DNA from: Kingdonia uniflora
Lineage: Eukaryota > Streptophyta > Magnoliopsida > Ranunculales > Circaeasteraceae
Length of the DNA: 64,000 nt
Reading direction: 5' to 3'
Assembly (NCBI GenBank): GCA_014058105.1
Contig: JACGCM010002205.1
Span: 3,410,001 to 3,474,000 of the forward strand
Made by a program: the position numbers and the translations under genes. Shown here one piece after another: positions 45,201 to 56,971 of the stretch (its first letter is position 1; each line of letters opens with the position of its first letter). A model generated the notes under the pieces. The model saw nothing but the letters and a program-made list of their open reading frames with translations. It made no database searches and was not told the DNA's origin.

Positions 45201-45946
45201 TGGTAGCTAGTTATATATAACCACAGAAATAAAGGGCAATGTATCTTACATCTACTTGGTAAAATACCATGAAGGATAAGCTTTTTATAAAACTTTCCAT
45301 GAGGACCAAGTCTACCCCAATTGCTTACTTGAGTATATACCTTCTTCAACCGTTATGTAAATAAAAATTATTAGACTTAGTCTTTGTATGAATCATTACT
45401 AATTATGAGTTTCAGTAACTTGGTTTACTGCATTAAGTAGGCTTTCAAAGAATATCTGTGTTGTCTTTTCTTATATGTATTAATATGGAATTCTAGAAAC
45501 CGTATCATTTTAGATGGGTAAGAACAAACCACCAGGTCTATTTTCCATAGTGGATATCACTACAACTAGGCTTCCTTTACCTACTAACTAAAGTAAATAA
45601 TATATAATGCTACAAACATATATGTATGCATCTCTTAGTACATCAACTGTGCCTTCTTCCCCAAACCTAAACCCACTCATACTCTAAATGTGTATAAATA
45701 GAGATTGTTAGTCCAATTGTTACTTCATTGCAAGAGATGTTCTCAATTAGTGCAATTAGTTGGGTTTATCAGGACTTAGGTGGTTCTTCAAGTATTTAAG
45801 ATGAGTTGTAGTCTCCCTACCACAATTTCTGGTTGATTATTTATTTTATTTTATTTTTTCTACATTATATAATATCCTGATGTGCATCCATAAGTAGTGT
45901 TTGAGATGGTGACTGTAAAATGTCAGTAGTTGTTGTTATTCCTTTC
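42201..45946. other. AT-rich stretch with gene-like traces
   Basis: No gene could be established. A pyrimidine-rich leader with a CT microsatellite (42951-42982) precedes an ATG (43030) whose short frame ends at a perfect donor, AATG/GTAAGA. An open frame 43072-43299 (LGVEEEPVTQESQSESFFVG) and an exon-like stretch at 43883-43948 ending AG/GTATGA follow. They may be leftovers of a host gene promoter and exons, but no family is recognised. 44000-45946 is AT-rich with nothing recognisable. Confidence 0.35.
42951..42982. repeat. CT microsatellite
   Basis: tctctctctttcttcctctctctctct-type run interrupted by two short breaks; typical of plant 5' leaders. Confidence 0.8.
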
Positions 45947-46501
45947 TATAATAGAGTGTTTTTCGAAAGGGAAACTTTGCCAATAATTCTGTAAAGATAT
46001 TGTAATTCTAAGCTAGAGCACACTAGATTTTACGTGGAAACTCAGAAAAATTTGAGAAAAACCACGACCTCGAGGAGGGATTGATGGTAAAATCCAAAAT
46101 GTATTTGTTATTACAATTGCTAAAATATATAACAGATGCAAATAGTAAAGAAAAACGGAGTTCTAGGATCCCCCTTATCATAGGCTCTGCTTGTATTTGT
46201 AATAGATACGGGCAGCTACAAATAATTGGTCTCCTATCTTAATGGGAAGTGGGTGAACTTCACGGATCTCTTGCAATACCTCTATTTGACCAAGTGTATT
46301 GGCTATTGTAGAGGATCGAGATCTATAGTTATGGACTTGACATCTTCTTGACTGATAGGGTATCTTTGACTTGGTTTTGCTAGCTTCTCCTTGTAAAATT
46401 TGAGAAGTATGCAATCAAAATATCTTCTCAAATGATTAGATACCTTCGACTTGACTCTATTGTAGTTTATCCTTATCAAATCTGGAGAATATGCTACTAC
46501 A
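45947..46501 (-). repeat. 3' LTR of E2
   Basis: On the element strand it starts TGTAGTAGCATATTCTCC and ends CTCTATTATA (TGTAAT changed to TATAAT). It matches 56972-57526 over its whole length. Confidence 0.9.
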
Positions 46502-46514
46502 ATCGCCCCATTCT
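46502..46514 (-). other. Polypurine tract of E2
   Basis: On the - strand GAATGGGGCGAT stands right before the LTR start TGTAGTAGC; E3 has GAGGGGGCGAT in the same place. Confidence 0.65.
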
Positions 46515-46692
46515 CGATACAATTATTTCTTATTGTGTCAATAAGAAAATTTAAATTGGTGAAGTATCTCGAACTACTATGATAGGTTTTAAGGTTGCTT
46601 GTCATTTCTAATGTGGGTTGACCAGGTTGTTGCATGGTTCCAATACTCATTAATGGCAGACTGTGGGGAATGTGAAATTGAGGGTAGTAGGC

Positions 46693-46700
46693 TATAAATA
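46693..46700 (+). promoter_or_regulatory. Putative TATA box for ORF-a of E2
   Basis: TATAAATA on the + strand, 51 bases before ATG 46744 and inside the element, not in the LTR. Confidence 0.45.
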
Positions 46701-46743
46701 ACATTATAGAAAGATGAGAAGAAAGTCCATTCTCTTTTGAAGT

Positions 46744-47185
46744 ATGGTAAAGATGTTATTTCAGATTCTTCATAAGGAATTGGTGGGCATGTGGACGCCA
46801 AGTATTGGGAGTTGAATGAGCGATATTTTGGTTGGTTGTCTTTGTCATCACGGACGCCCCAACCTACTGAGCCGTCATATGAAGGAATAACAGAGTTGGA
46901 GGCGGAGCGTACAAAATTGGATTTCTTCTTTCAGTGCCAGTATTACTATGTACTTACAATGGCGGTAGAGCATATTAATAGTCTTCGCGAGTCCAACGCG
47001 ATGGTGGAAGATAAAGATGCTCTGGCGGGCAAATATGGAGGCAATTCTGGTCGTTGTCGTATTTGTAATCCGCGTGGTGTGTAAGGCGGTGGGGGTTGCG
47101 GAGGAAGCGATGGTGGTGGTGGTTTCAGATTGGAAGTATGTTTCTATCCTTCAGATTATAAGTATACAACTATCTGTTAAAACCA
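46744..47185 (+). pseudogene. E2 small antisense ORF-a with Gly-rich tail
   Basis: The ATG at 46744 (MVK...) shifts into the open frame 46791-47084: KYWELNERYFGWLSLSSRTP, EPSYEGITELEAERTKLDFF, FQCQYYYVLTMAVEHINSLR, EDKDALAGKYGG. Compare E3 PPTYHKILEDKVAEAKEDFY / YMWRFHYVVLTGE. One TAA at 47082 separates it from an in-frame glycine tail (GGGGCGGSDGGGGFRLEVCF), which ends at a TAA near 47182. So here the Gly tail is clearly in phase with the body. It lies antisense to gag-pol, 243 bases inside the 3' LTR. Function unknown. Confidence 0.62.
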
Positions 47186-47296
47186 TCTTCGTTTTCTTAC
47201 AGAAATGTTTTATGCAGGGAAAGCTTATTGTAGTGGAGTAGAAGAAATGTTAATAACTGTTATATAATGTAAGTTGTAGATTGATTTGTAATATTT

Positions 47297-47487
47297 ATCG
47301 ATGTAATGAATAGTGAATGTTTGAATGTAATATTTATCGATGTTGAAGTAGTTATGATAGGTTATCGAATATAGAGAAAATTATGAGTTTTGAATTATGA
47401 TTACAAATATTCTTAAAAAGTAAGAGGTGGATAAAAAAATTGAAAGATATGATGGTAGGTGGATAAAAAAATGAAAGATATGATGGT
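47297..47487 (+). repeat. Short tandem repeats in E2 3' region
   Basis: Two units of about 32 bases at 47425 and 47457 (aggtggataaaaaaa.tgaaa then gatatgatggt), preceded by a repeated gtaatatttatcgatgt word (47297-47343). Confidence 0.75.
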
Positions 47488-47664
47488 ATATGGTCAAATC
47501 TATAAAAAAAAATGGCTAGAGGTATTCCAGTATGTGATGTATTAAGGTACAAGGAATTGGACGTGCAGTCTCTTTTTAGGAATGTAAGAACTGCACTGAG
47601 GAAAATATATAAAACTGAGGATGTAATGGTGTATTTAGATGTTTTAGAGCGATAATGTAACAGT

Positions 47665-48000
47665 TTGTTGGTTGTGAGGAGACGAAGGCTGCAAGACTTC
47701 AAGAAGAGACGTACCAGACATTATGCTAGGCGAGTAGCTGAAGGAACTCGAATGGGTGTGATGAATAGTCGTGTGGGCCTTATAAATAGCCTCGTAGGTG
47801 GAGACTATGCATACTTCATTGCTTTAGAAATTTTATTTGTATTTTATGATTCTCTGTGCTCATCCCTTGTTCCTATTTCTAATATTGGTACGGAGGAGAT
47901 TAGTGTTCTCATTGAGAGATCTAAAGTTAATAAGGAAAGAGATATTCAGGCAGCACGTCGTCAAGGTTCGTATGTTGTTTATATTTTTCATGTATGCTAA
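47665..48000 (+). pseudogene. E2 antisense open frame, basic
   Basis: This 111-residue frame starts with a strongly basic stretch (RRRRLQDFKKRRTRHYARRV) and continues VNKERDIQAARRQ. It lies between ORF-a and ORF-b on the same strand. The last part after RRQ/GSYVVY looks like intron read-through (a GTTCGT follows). No counterpart was recognised in E1. It may be an N-terminal exon of ORF-b or unrelated. Confidence 0.35.
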
Positions 48001-48712
48001 GTATTATTTCATTTTTGTAATGAATGATTGAAACCCTTTGTTGATAGTAGTTGTATATATATCATGGAAGAAGGAATTTAAGTATGGAGTTATATTTTTG
48101 GAGGAACTCAGAAAACTGTGTTTTAGGGTTTTTGTTCGCTTTTGTTTTGTGGGATAATTGGAATGTCCATGATGCGAATAATGTGTTGTATGGGGTATGG
48201 GAATATGGGGGTTTAAGAGTTTTGTATGATTTGGGAGGATGTGGAGAGAGAATAAATTTTAGGTACCATAAGTGTTACGGCGTGGTTTTAGGGGATTTCA
48301 TAGAAGATTGAGGTTTTTAAAGTTGTGGGATTATGGGAAAAATATTTTACGGGATGTACGGCGTATATTGCCGGATGTGACGCCGGAGATAATGGAATTT
48401 TCAAAATTTTGCATGGGATCTCCATTCTAGCGGGAAACTAAAGCGTCTTCGAGAAGCTTGTTCCTGTGGAAAAGCTTTGAGATAAAGCAAGTGGGTAAAA
48501 AAGTGATTAATTTTGAACCAAAATTATGTCGATGTGAGATTTAAATAATTATGGAAAAGTAAAGATGTCAAAGATTGTAACAAATAGAATAATATGTTGC
48601 AGAGTAAAACTCAACAAGTGTATGCATACTTTAACAACTAAGAATATATAGTGTATAAGATATCATACTATACTAACATAAAAAAAGGAATATGATTTTT
48701 AGGTTTAAATAA

Positions 48713-50870
48713 ATGGCTGAACCAGCTCAAAATGCTAACTACCCTGATGCTGACTTAGAGGGAATTTTTAAAAATCTTGTCGATGTAGAACCATTAATAA
48801 TGGATGCTACTTCCTGCGTGCAAGGGATGGGGAGTGAGTACAGAGTGGTAAAAAATAGTATAGAGGTTGCTCATCAGAATCGAGCTGATTTGGAGGCGGA
48901 GGTTGTCAAGGTTTCTGAGGGGGAGAAAACATAAACTGACATGGAACATGAGCCATAGAAAAGTAATCAGGAAGAATGTACAGGTGGAGGTGGAAAAGGA
49001 GGAGAGGGGGAGGGAGAGATGGATTTTGTTGGGGAATGATATAGGGATTCCCCATAAACAAACAAAAAATTGAGTTTTAAATGGAAGTATGGCATCCCGG
49101 AGGATGTGATAATGGAGGAGTATCTTGGGGAGTTGACGGACCAAGATCTCTCAATAGATGGGATTCTCGTACATCAAGAACATATAAAGAAGGGGTTGAA
49201 GTTGCCTCTTCTAGCTGACCATAAGAAAATTTTAAATTTCTTTGATGTTGCCCCTGGTCAGTTTAATCTAAATGTATATGACATTTATAGGGTTGTGGCT
49301 GTGATAAATGGTCTTTTAAAGGAAAGAGGGGAGAAGGTGATATCTATGGAAAACTTATGTGTGTACTACACATTAAAATAGAATCCTCAAAAAGTGGGTT
49401 GTAGATAATTAGCTAGATTTCTTAAGAGATCGCTCTTTTATGAGATGGTATCGACTGGGGGGGCAGTATTTCGCTGATAAGCTGCTGGTGTCGGGGAACT
49501 ATGAGTTTGATTCCAAAGACCCTTGAGAACCCCTAAAGAGAAAAAAAATTACTTAGGTTTGTGTTTAAACTAGAATGTATAAGTTGTCGAACATTGTTTT
49601 ACTGCCTGATTGATGATGTTCTAACTCCTGTTGTGTTGTGTACAGCGTTAAAGGAGATCGACAGAGAATCTTCGATGAAGGAAGAGTTGTATAACCGTAG
49701 ATCCAACTATTTTGGGTGAATTGATTCGCTAGTTGAAGACCAAGAGAAGGTCAAAGGTATATTTTAGGAGGCTGAGCTGAAGGGATCCCGAACATAAGGG
49801 TAAGAGATTTCATTGATTGACGGGAAGATGTCAGCAAAAAATAAGAGGGCCGTTAAAGTAATTATTCCCCTTGAGAATCCTACTCTGAGAGGGTATACTA
49901 CAGACTTTACTGCAGCCGAGGGAGAAGCTTTGCTAACTAAAGGTTTTGGGAAAAGCAAGAGGAAGAGGGCTACCAATTTTCCTCTTGCCCCAATACAATC
50001 ATCGAAGAGATTACTTTATCAACCTCCAATGAAGAGGAGAGAGAAGGATAAAGGTACGGAGTCAGTGACCGCAAATATCCCAAAAGGTCGACCACTAAAG
50101 GCGACTGTTGCTACGCAGCAGAGAGCTGCAGCGGGGAAGAAGGGTCCCCTTAACTTGTTGAAGTCGAAGGTGGGGGGAACATTTGAAAGTTAGAAAAAGA
50201 TTTTGCCAACTACCTCGTTGGGCCTGAGAGTTTATCTACTTTCTTCATTGAAGGTCATCGCACGATGGCCCAAGTAAAGAATTTTTACTCTTTTATTCGT
50301 TTAATGACTTTGGTTTCATCTTCGAGATCTCATGTTTGTACTATAAAGTAGATCAAGAAACTTATTTGTGATGCCAAGCCTCAGATGCTTGGTGGTCAGA
50401 GCCTCGCCAATGAGCTCCTTATCTCTAAAGGCATCGAGAAGGAGCTCACTAAAGAAAAAATGAACTAGTAATAAAGAAGGAGGATCTGGAGGCCAAGCTG
50501 GAGAAGCTTAGGCTTGGTGCAATCAAAACGAAAGAAGTTGCAAATCAGGACATGAATTTGATATGTCTGGGGGAGAAGAGGAAGGAAATTGAGAAGATTA
50601 AGGCTAAACTGGTAAAGGAAAGTGAGGAGGCCTTGTCTCTGCAAAAGACCACCTTCGAGGATGGTATTTGTGAGTTGTGAAGGTCGATGGATGCACTGAA
50701 GCGGATGAAGTCTAACTTTGCGACTCAATTCGAGGCTATGGAAGAGAGGAAATACATTTACAAGGGTCTTGCCGCTGTTGCCAGTCTAACTATTGTAGAC
50801 TCTGATACAGAGAATGAGGTACCGGAGGCTGAAGCTTTGATGTCTGTAGTGATCAAAGGTGATGTCTAGG
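48713..50870 (+). pseudogene. E2 antisense extra ORF (ORF-b), Transposase_28-like core plus coiled coil
   Basis: Pieces in order: 48713-48934 (MAEPAQNANYPDADLEGIFK, acidic); 49070-49381 with [20 protein letters not shown] then [20 protein letters not shown] and [10 protein letters not shown], the homologue of E1 GLKIPLTFFQKGVMNVLQCC / CPAQLNENIYEIMRVCEVLN, both of Transposase_28 pattern; 49813-50193, a basic linker (GKSKRKRATNFPLAPIQSSK; GTESVTANIPKGRPLKATVA); about 50195-50330 (LVGPESLSTFFIEGHRTMAQ); and 50465-50869, a coiled coil (KEDLEAKLEKLRLGAIKTKE) with an acidic end. Stops and shifts separate the pieces. Basic linkers suggest a nuclear protein, as reported for Grande gene23; that is inference. 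Confidence 0.68.
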
Positions 50871-50949
50871 AAGAAGAACTCGACACTCTGACTCCTAGGT
50901 TACCCGTGAAGCTCCTTTCTCCAACTCTCCCCCTTGAGTTGTAATGATA

Positions 50950-51524
50950 AAGCAGATTTAATTTATACTGCTAAAAGATTTTTGTTTTGAAAGACTCTTT
51001 TGATGTACAAGTGGTCGATGGGACCGGTAAACTTTAATTTGAGCAATACTTTTGAAAGAACTTGGTAAATATTTTTTCTGATGTTAATGATTTTTGTTAT
51101 CTATCATTGGAATATATCGATATCCAATATTGGGAAAGAACTTTCCAAGTGTATGATTCGAGATGATAGCATGAGTATAAGATATTAAACTGTAAGTATG
51201 CCGGAATCGTGCCTTTTGACAATTGGATTCTGACTGGATAACGGAATAACCATTTTATGGCTTTTGTGACTGTAAAGGATTGCCAGATATTTTTCTTCTA
51301 TTGGATATCTAGTCTTGACAAGATAAAACAAGTCGTTCCTTGTTGACTATAGTAAGGATTGCAAACAGGTTCTCCTGTAATTGGATATATCTTTGTCGAA
51401 GAAATGAAAACTTAGTTTTAACAAATACTTTTTAAGCTTTGTAAAAAATGGAACGTAAAATAGATGTCGTAATGAATGGAAAGAAAACTCCTTTATTGAA
51501 GGTAAATGAAATAGAATATAGCTT
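50950..51524. other. Spacer between E2 ORF-b and integrase
   Basis: Both coding regions converge here. AT-rich, no ORF. It corresponds in position to the 44-bp repeat block of E1, but no tandem array is seen. Confidence 0.5.
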
Positions 51525-52480
51525 TTATTTGTAGAACATCTTTAAATGGGCTGTGTTCCATGGGAACTCGAGTTGTACTTCCTTTTCAATCATCAACCAG
51601 TAAGTACCACTGTCATTCTTGTCACTAATAATGTATGGCCCTTCCAATTTTTAAATAGTTTGCTCAAGTATTTAGGTCGAGTACTGTCTTAATTCGTTGA
51701 AGTACAAGATCACTGATGTCAAATGTCTGTTTTCTCACCTTTTTGTTGTATGCTTTCCATAGAGTATCATGATATCTCCCCAATTTTGTAATTGCATAAT
51801 CTCGAGTTTCTTCAATCCAATTAAAATTACAGAGAAGTCCTAGTTCATTTTCTTCGTCTGTAACTTGTCTTCTAGCATTTGGGAGGTCGAGGTCTAATAG
51901 GATTATAACTTCAGTTCCAAAGGCCATCATAAATGGGGTACAGCCTGTAAATATTCCTGGTATGGTTCTATAAGCCCATAAGACACTAAGTAGTTCTTCG
52001 GTTCATCTGGCCTTCTATTCATCGAGGCACTTTCGTAACCCGGACTTGATGCTTTTATTGATAGCTTCAGCTTGGCCATTTTCCTGGGGATAATAAGGTG
52101 TCGAAGTAGTCAATTGGATTTTGGATTTGTGGAAGAAATTTGAGGACTTTGCTGCTGATAAACAGTTTCCCATTATCTAATCTTATCATCTGTGGACAGC
52201 CAAATTTGGTGATAATGTGCTCCCAGAGGAATTTGATAACTTCATTTTTGTTTGTATGACAGAGTGGTACAGCTTCGACCCATTTTGTGAAGTAGTCTAT
52301 AGCTACAAGAACAAATTTTCTATTACCGGATGCTAGGTGGAAGAGACCAATGATGTCAATTGCCCATCTTTTGAATGGCAAAAAGGACATTACTAACATG
52401 TAAGTCAAGTGCTGAAATTTTGATGTCTTAGGCGTAAATATGAAATTTGTAGCACTTTCTAACAAAATCTTCACAATTTT
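51525..52480 (-). pseudogene. E2 integrase
   Basis: 52474-52067: FLPFKRWAIDIIGLFHLASG, FVLVAIDYFTKWVEAVPLCH and KFGCPQMIRLDNGKLFISSK, giving the first and second catalytic Asp; the GNGQVE Glu region is broken near 52080. 51930-51664: MAFGTEVIILLDLDLPNARR, ETRDYAITKLGRYHDTLWKA. The tail (KLEGPYIISDKNDSGTYWLM; LEFPWNTAHLKMF) runs to a TAA at 51525-51527, the same C-terminus as E1. Its zinc finger half lies just upstream (about 52480-52510). Confidence 0.87.
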
Positions 52481-52680
52481 GTCGCATCTTCGGCCAGTAT
52501 AAACCCTGTGTGAATGTTCTTTGTGTTAGCGACCGTCCTAAAATATGTGCATCAAAAATTCCTTCGTGAAGTTCCTAAATTTTGATTTGGGCCTGTTTTT
52601 AAGAAATACATTCGATAAGTGGACCTCCACCAGTAATGCTCATAGTACTCCTTCCTAGACTTTGAACCATGGACATTTTG

Positions 52681-53430
52681 CTAGCTGAGATTGAGCTGCT
52701 TCTTTATTCTCGGGGAAGGTATTAGAAATGAAATATGTAAGAAATAACCTTCGCCAATCTTCAGCATTTTCATCTTCGGCAGCTTGAATTTGCATGGTAT
52801 GACTGATATCGAGACTAGAATAATTGATAACATCGACCTCCAAAGTTCTCTTCTCATTGTCCCGAGCGTGGCGGCGATGTATATTTGTGCATCAGCATGG
52901 CTATTTTTAGCTCTAAGTAGATATGAAATTGTTGTTTTCTTGAAGTGTTTTATCTTTTCTTCGACCAGCGCGGAGTAATCAGCATTTTTCCTGATGTTTT
53001 GAATATTTTGTTGTAATGGTTGGCCACAAATAATGAATCTACCCACTCCAAGTGTCAAGGCAAGATCAAGACCATGTAAGATAGCTTCATACTCTATTTC
53101 ATTATTTGTTGCATACAACTTGAGTTTGATTGCTTTCTCAATTTGATGATTGGAGGGTATTACTAGAACAATGCCAATTCCAAACCTTCGTGGTCCAGCA
53201 GAGCCATCTGTAAAGAGCCCATTATGTACTTTTTGACCATGCATCTGGTTTTACAATTGAGATATCTGCCAACACTTCTTTGATCCCTTCCCATTCGGAA
53301 TCTTCGACGGGAAAATCTACTAAAAATTGGTGACTGTTTGTCCTTTGATTGATATTTGGGGTTCGAAGGATAAGTCATATTCTTTGAGGAAAACTGACCA
53401 CTATTAAACTCTTTTGGATTTCTCATTTTT
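52681..53430 (-). pseudogene. E2 archaeal-type RNase H with preceding linker
   Basis: 53244-52681 stays open for 187 residues: LFTDGSAGPRRFGIGIVLVI, AIKLKLYATNNEIEYEAILH and GLDLALTLGVGRFIICGQPL. The first Asp (TDGSAG) and the Glu (EYEA) are kept; the third Asp, expected in the 'SDSQL' strand, reads CGQPL, so the active site is incomplete. Upstream, LSEYDLSFEPQ and IKGQTV are the usual RH-aRNH linker words. This is the second RNase H of Tat elements. Confidence 0.85.
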
Positions 53431-53745
53431 GGACAGCACTAGTTTGAAGGGGAATTTGTGGATCACTTTGATGGGGTATGCTTGAAAATAAGGCCAAAGT
53501 TTTTGGGAACTATAGACCAGGGCAAGCAGCTACATTTTAGTTGTTGTGTATCTTTTTTCAGTAGGCATGAGTATTTTACTAATGAAGTAAATTGGTCTCT
53601 CAACTCCTTCATCTTCTCGAATAAGAACAGAACTGATTGAGTCATCTGTTGTTGATAAATATATTGTTAATGTTTCACCTTCAACAGGAGTACTCATTAT
53701 AGAAGGACCCCCCAAGTACCTTTTAAGATTGTGAAAAGTCAATTT
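53431..53745 (-). pseudogene. E2 RNase H (RT-linked copy)
   Basis: 53742-53530: LKRYLGGPSIMSTPVEGETL, TIYLSTTDDSISSVLIREDE and VERPIYFISKILMPTEKRYT. After a stop, VYSSQKLWPYFQAYPIKVIH continues the tail. It directly follows RT and precedes the archaeal-type copy. Confidence 0.8.
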
Positions 53746-54600
53746 ACACTCTAGAGTCTAGACAATTCCCTTGGGCTATATCTTTGTCAAAGGTGATGGA
53801 TTTCCTCTAAGAATGAGGTAAATTTGCATCGATCAGATGACTTTGAGATAAACCAATAAAGAGCTGCAACCTTACCAATAAGTTTTTGGACATCTTTTTT
53901 GGTTCGCGGTGATGGCATGGCCATAAGTGCTTTGATTTATGCTGGATCAATCTTTATACCTCTCTTGCTAACTAGATGACCCAAGAACTTTCCTAATGCA
54001 ACTCCGAATTGGCATTTTTTGGATTGAGCTTCATACAGTACGTTCGAAGGATTTCGAAGATGGTATACAAATTTTTGTAATGATCCTCTCGCTTTAGGTT
54101 TTTGCTGATCATGTCATCGATGTACACTTCCATGATTTTACCCAAGTGAGCTTTGAACTCAGAGAGAAGGACTTGGTTGTATCCTGAAGCAGCATCCGAC
54201 ATTGAAAAAAGTTCATGGCCTACTACAGAATCGAGGAGGTGAGGAATGAATGGAAGGGGAAATTTATCTTTTGGTGTTAACTTATTTGGCTCAATAAAGT
54301 CAACACACGCTCTGATTTTTCCATTCTTTTTGGGACAACGATGATGTTGAAGACCCACTTTGGATATTTAGCTTTTCAAATGAATCCAACATGAAGTAAC
54401 TTGTCGATTTCTTCGTTAAGTGCCTCAATGAACCAGAGAGCTAGATTGCAACACGTTTGTATGACCGCCTTCCTGTCAGACACAAGGTTTAATTTATGGC
54501 ATTCAATGGAAGGATCGATTCCTGACATCTCTTGAAAAGAACATGCAAAGACATCGATATTCTTCTTTAACAACTAAAGTAGGGTTTCCTTTTCTTCTGA
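53746..54600 (-). pseudogene. E2 reverse transcriptase with internal deletion
   Basis: 54573-54376: NIDVFACSFQEMSGIDPSIE, ALNEEIDKLLHVGFI. 54358-53993: PKKNGKIRACVDFIEPNKLT, PLPFIPHLLDSVVGHELFSM, SDAASGYNQVLLSEFKAHLG, KIMEVYIDDM, FEILRTYCMKLNPK. The catalytic YIDDM is intact, but SGYNQ runs straight into FKAHLGKIMEVY. The roughly 45-50 residues normally between them, including the MPFGLKNAGATYQR motif, are missing in frame, so the polymerase palm cannot fold. The thumb at 53990-53880 is shifted. Confidence 0.87.
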
Positions 54601-54697
54601 TGATAATTTAGATCCAATGAAAGTGTTTCTTCCCGAACCATCATGTTGCTCGAACATTAGAGGTTTCTATCGCTATAATTACTAAGCTTTTAGGAGT

Positions 54698-55207
54698 TTA
54701 AATGCATGAGAGTTTGTGTGGCATTCTCGTACATTTGTGCTGCAGCTTGACTCTCTTTGATCTCATAAACACAATGATCTGCTGGAAAGCGTAATGACAG
54801 ATGGTATGTCCCAGGATCCCCAAGTATTTTGACTCAATGTTAATAACAATGAATTTGACGAATGTGGTTTCTGGTCCTGCTTGAACAGGTAATGTGATCT
54901 CCTCTAAAGTTGATTCCTTAGAACCATTAAAGCCTATAATAGTTATGGTTGAAGCTTTGAGTGAATCTTTGAGGCCTAGGACGTTAATTGCTATTTTAAG
55001 CAGTACATCAGCTGCACTTCCCGTGTCAACAAGGAGTGTATGCAAATAGTCCTGTCCAACTTTGAACATTATCACTAATGGATTGTCATAGGGGTATTTG
55101 ACATGGCTGGTGTAGCAGTCTTCAAAGGAAGTGTGATATGGACGTTTGGCCTTGCTGATGCTGGGTAGAAGTTTGGCAAAAAAATTGATGATATCATCTT
55201 GTAGCAA
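54698..55207 (-). pseudogene. E2 protease region
   Basis: A 169-residue open piece: SFEDCYTSHVKYPYDNPLVI, MFKVGQDYLHTLLVDTGSAA with the catalytic DTGS, DVLLKIAINVLGLKDSLKAS, IGFNGSKESTLEEITLPVQA, VINIESKYLGILGHTICHYA. This is the aspartic protease of Ty3/gypsy Pol, here with all expected motifs present, although its surroundings are broken. Confidence 0.87.
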
Positions 55208-56907
55208 GATGTGATTTTATCATCCTTCTTCCACTTCTTGCCTTTCTCAATCTCGATCATATAAAGATGTCGAGTCTGACCTTGGCCGTGATCTTGTTCG
55301 ACTTCTTTTCTTTTTGGTTCTTCTTCAAGAAACTTTAGGACATTGATCACATATTCGTGAAGCCTTCCTACGCGGATTATACAGTAAAAAATTCATATGA
55401 GGGAGTAATAGTTGTCAGTCTCATGGCCATGGATATTATGATACTGGCACAGAGATTTATTTGGGACATCTGGAATCTCCTGTGCTTCCCAAAAGAGTCC
55501 ATCCCCCCTCAATATAGTTAAGATAGCTTGTAGGGTGGTCATCATAGGAGGTAAGACTGGGACCGGTCGATCTTTTATCCCATCTTTTCATTTTATGTTA
55601 TCATTGAAACGCCCATGCTGTTTGGTAAGAACATTGCTTGCTGGTTTTAAGTGAGGTGCTGAGAGCACATCATTGGAATGTATTGCTGAAGAACTTTTCA
55701 TCTTATCTTTCTTGGAATGCTCGAGTTCAATATAGTTATTCACCACGTTGATCATTTTTGTGAGTGTTTTGGGATTGTAAAGAGTAAGTTCTTCTCGAAC
55801 TTTTAAATCGATGTGGAGTATAGAGGTAAACGTTGGTACGACAATCTTGGGATCTAAATTTCCAATTTTCCTTGTTTGTTGTAGGAAACGCTTATAGAAA
55901 TTTGCCAGAGTTTCTTTCATCCCTTGTTCAAAAAAGAAAAGATAGTCAACCGTTATCTCACGTTCTTTGGCATGAGCATAGTTTGATTCGAAAAGTCATT
56001 GTAATTCAGTGAAGCTGGTTATCAAACCTTCAGGAAAGGTGTAGAACCACTTAAGAGGCCCTTCTTTGAGGCTCATGTTAAACAAATGGCATAACATATG
56101 ATTAAGTTTGGAGTACAGGTCTATAGATGCTTTGAAGTGACAGACGTGGGTGAGGGGGTCGATGAGGCCTGCATATTGATAAAATTTTGGCATGCAAAAG
56201 TTTTTTGGAACGGGCATAACTTTGAGATGAGGAGAAATTGGGTTGGCCTCAATCCTGTCCAGAGCAGATCGTTGATTAGAATTGTCTGAATGTATGGCTT
56301 GAATCCTATTGCTCAAGTCATCTAAGGTAATGAATTATTAGAGAGCGTTTAGTTCAGTTGAAGCCTATGGATCAAAATCTCCTTGTCCTTTTGGGCCTAA
56401 CCATTCTTTGACTGGGCGTCTTGGAGGTGGCAGTGGGATTTATTGACATGTTCATCAACTTCCCTGAGTTGTTGATGTTGATGATGTGAGGCCGAAATGT
56501 TGGGATGCTCTATTCGTGTTCCACGATCGGGATCTTGAGGTTCGATTTTGTTCTTCCCTTGGTATGTTTTCCCTTAAGGAAGCTCTGGATTGATGCTCAC
56601 ATTGGGCTTGAGGAGGTGATCTTTGGCTAGTAGTGAATTGATCTTGGTGCCTTCGTACATTTTTTATTTCTTTCTGATGAGTTCGGCTTTGTTATTCCAG
56701 GGCCTTCATCCTATCGCCCCTCTCAACTTGGATGACTTGAGCATGAATCCTCTGATCTTTGAGTCGCTGATTCCTATCAAATTCCATCTACTTTTGGAGC
56801 TTAATAACTATATTGTACAAATTGACAGTCTCTGATTGAACAGTGATTAGAATGTCCTCATTGTTTCTCTGATTGTTGGAAGAACTTCTCAAGTTCATGG
56901 TTGTCAT
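55208..56907 (-). pseudogene. E2 gag
   Basis: Start at ATG complement 56905-56907 (MTTMNLRSSSNNQRNNEDIL), followed by stops. The capsid core is at 56316-55996 (MPVPKNFCMPKFYQYAGLID, KASIDLYSKLNHMLCHLFNM, KWFYTFPEGLITSFTELQ) and 55920-55588 (KETLANFYKRFLQQTRKIGN, TLTKMINVVNNYIELEHSKK). It is homologous to E1 gag in the same order. 55350-55208 is the Gag-protease linker. No intact zinc knuckle is visible. Confidence 0.83.
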
Positions 56908-56952
56908 GGAAAATAATGGTATAAAACAAGATTTGGTAAAGAAAAAGTAGAT

Positions 56953-56968
56953 TTTCCCATAGACGGCA
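56953..56968 (-). other. Primer-binding site of E2
   Basis: On the - strand TGCCGTCTATGGGAAA follows the 5' LTR; same class as the E1 site TGGCACCGTCTTTGGGAA. Confidence 0.72.
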
Positions 56969-56971
56969 AAT

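Noticed and set aside
47352..47702. 116-residue open frame (-) in E2
   Set aside because: It is Phe/Ser/Tyr-rich read-through of AT-rich DNA opposite the basic frame at 47665-48000.
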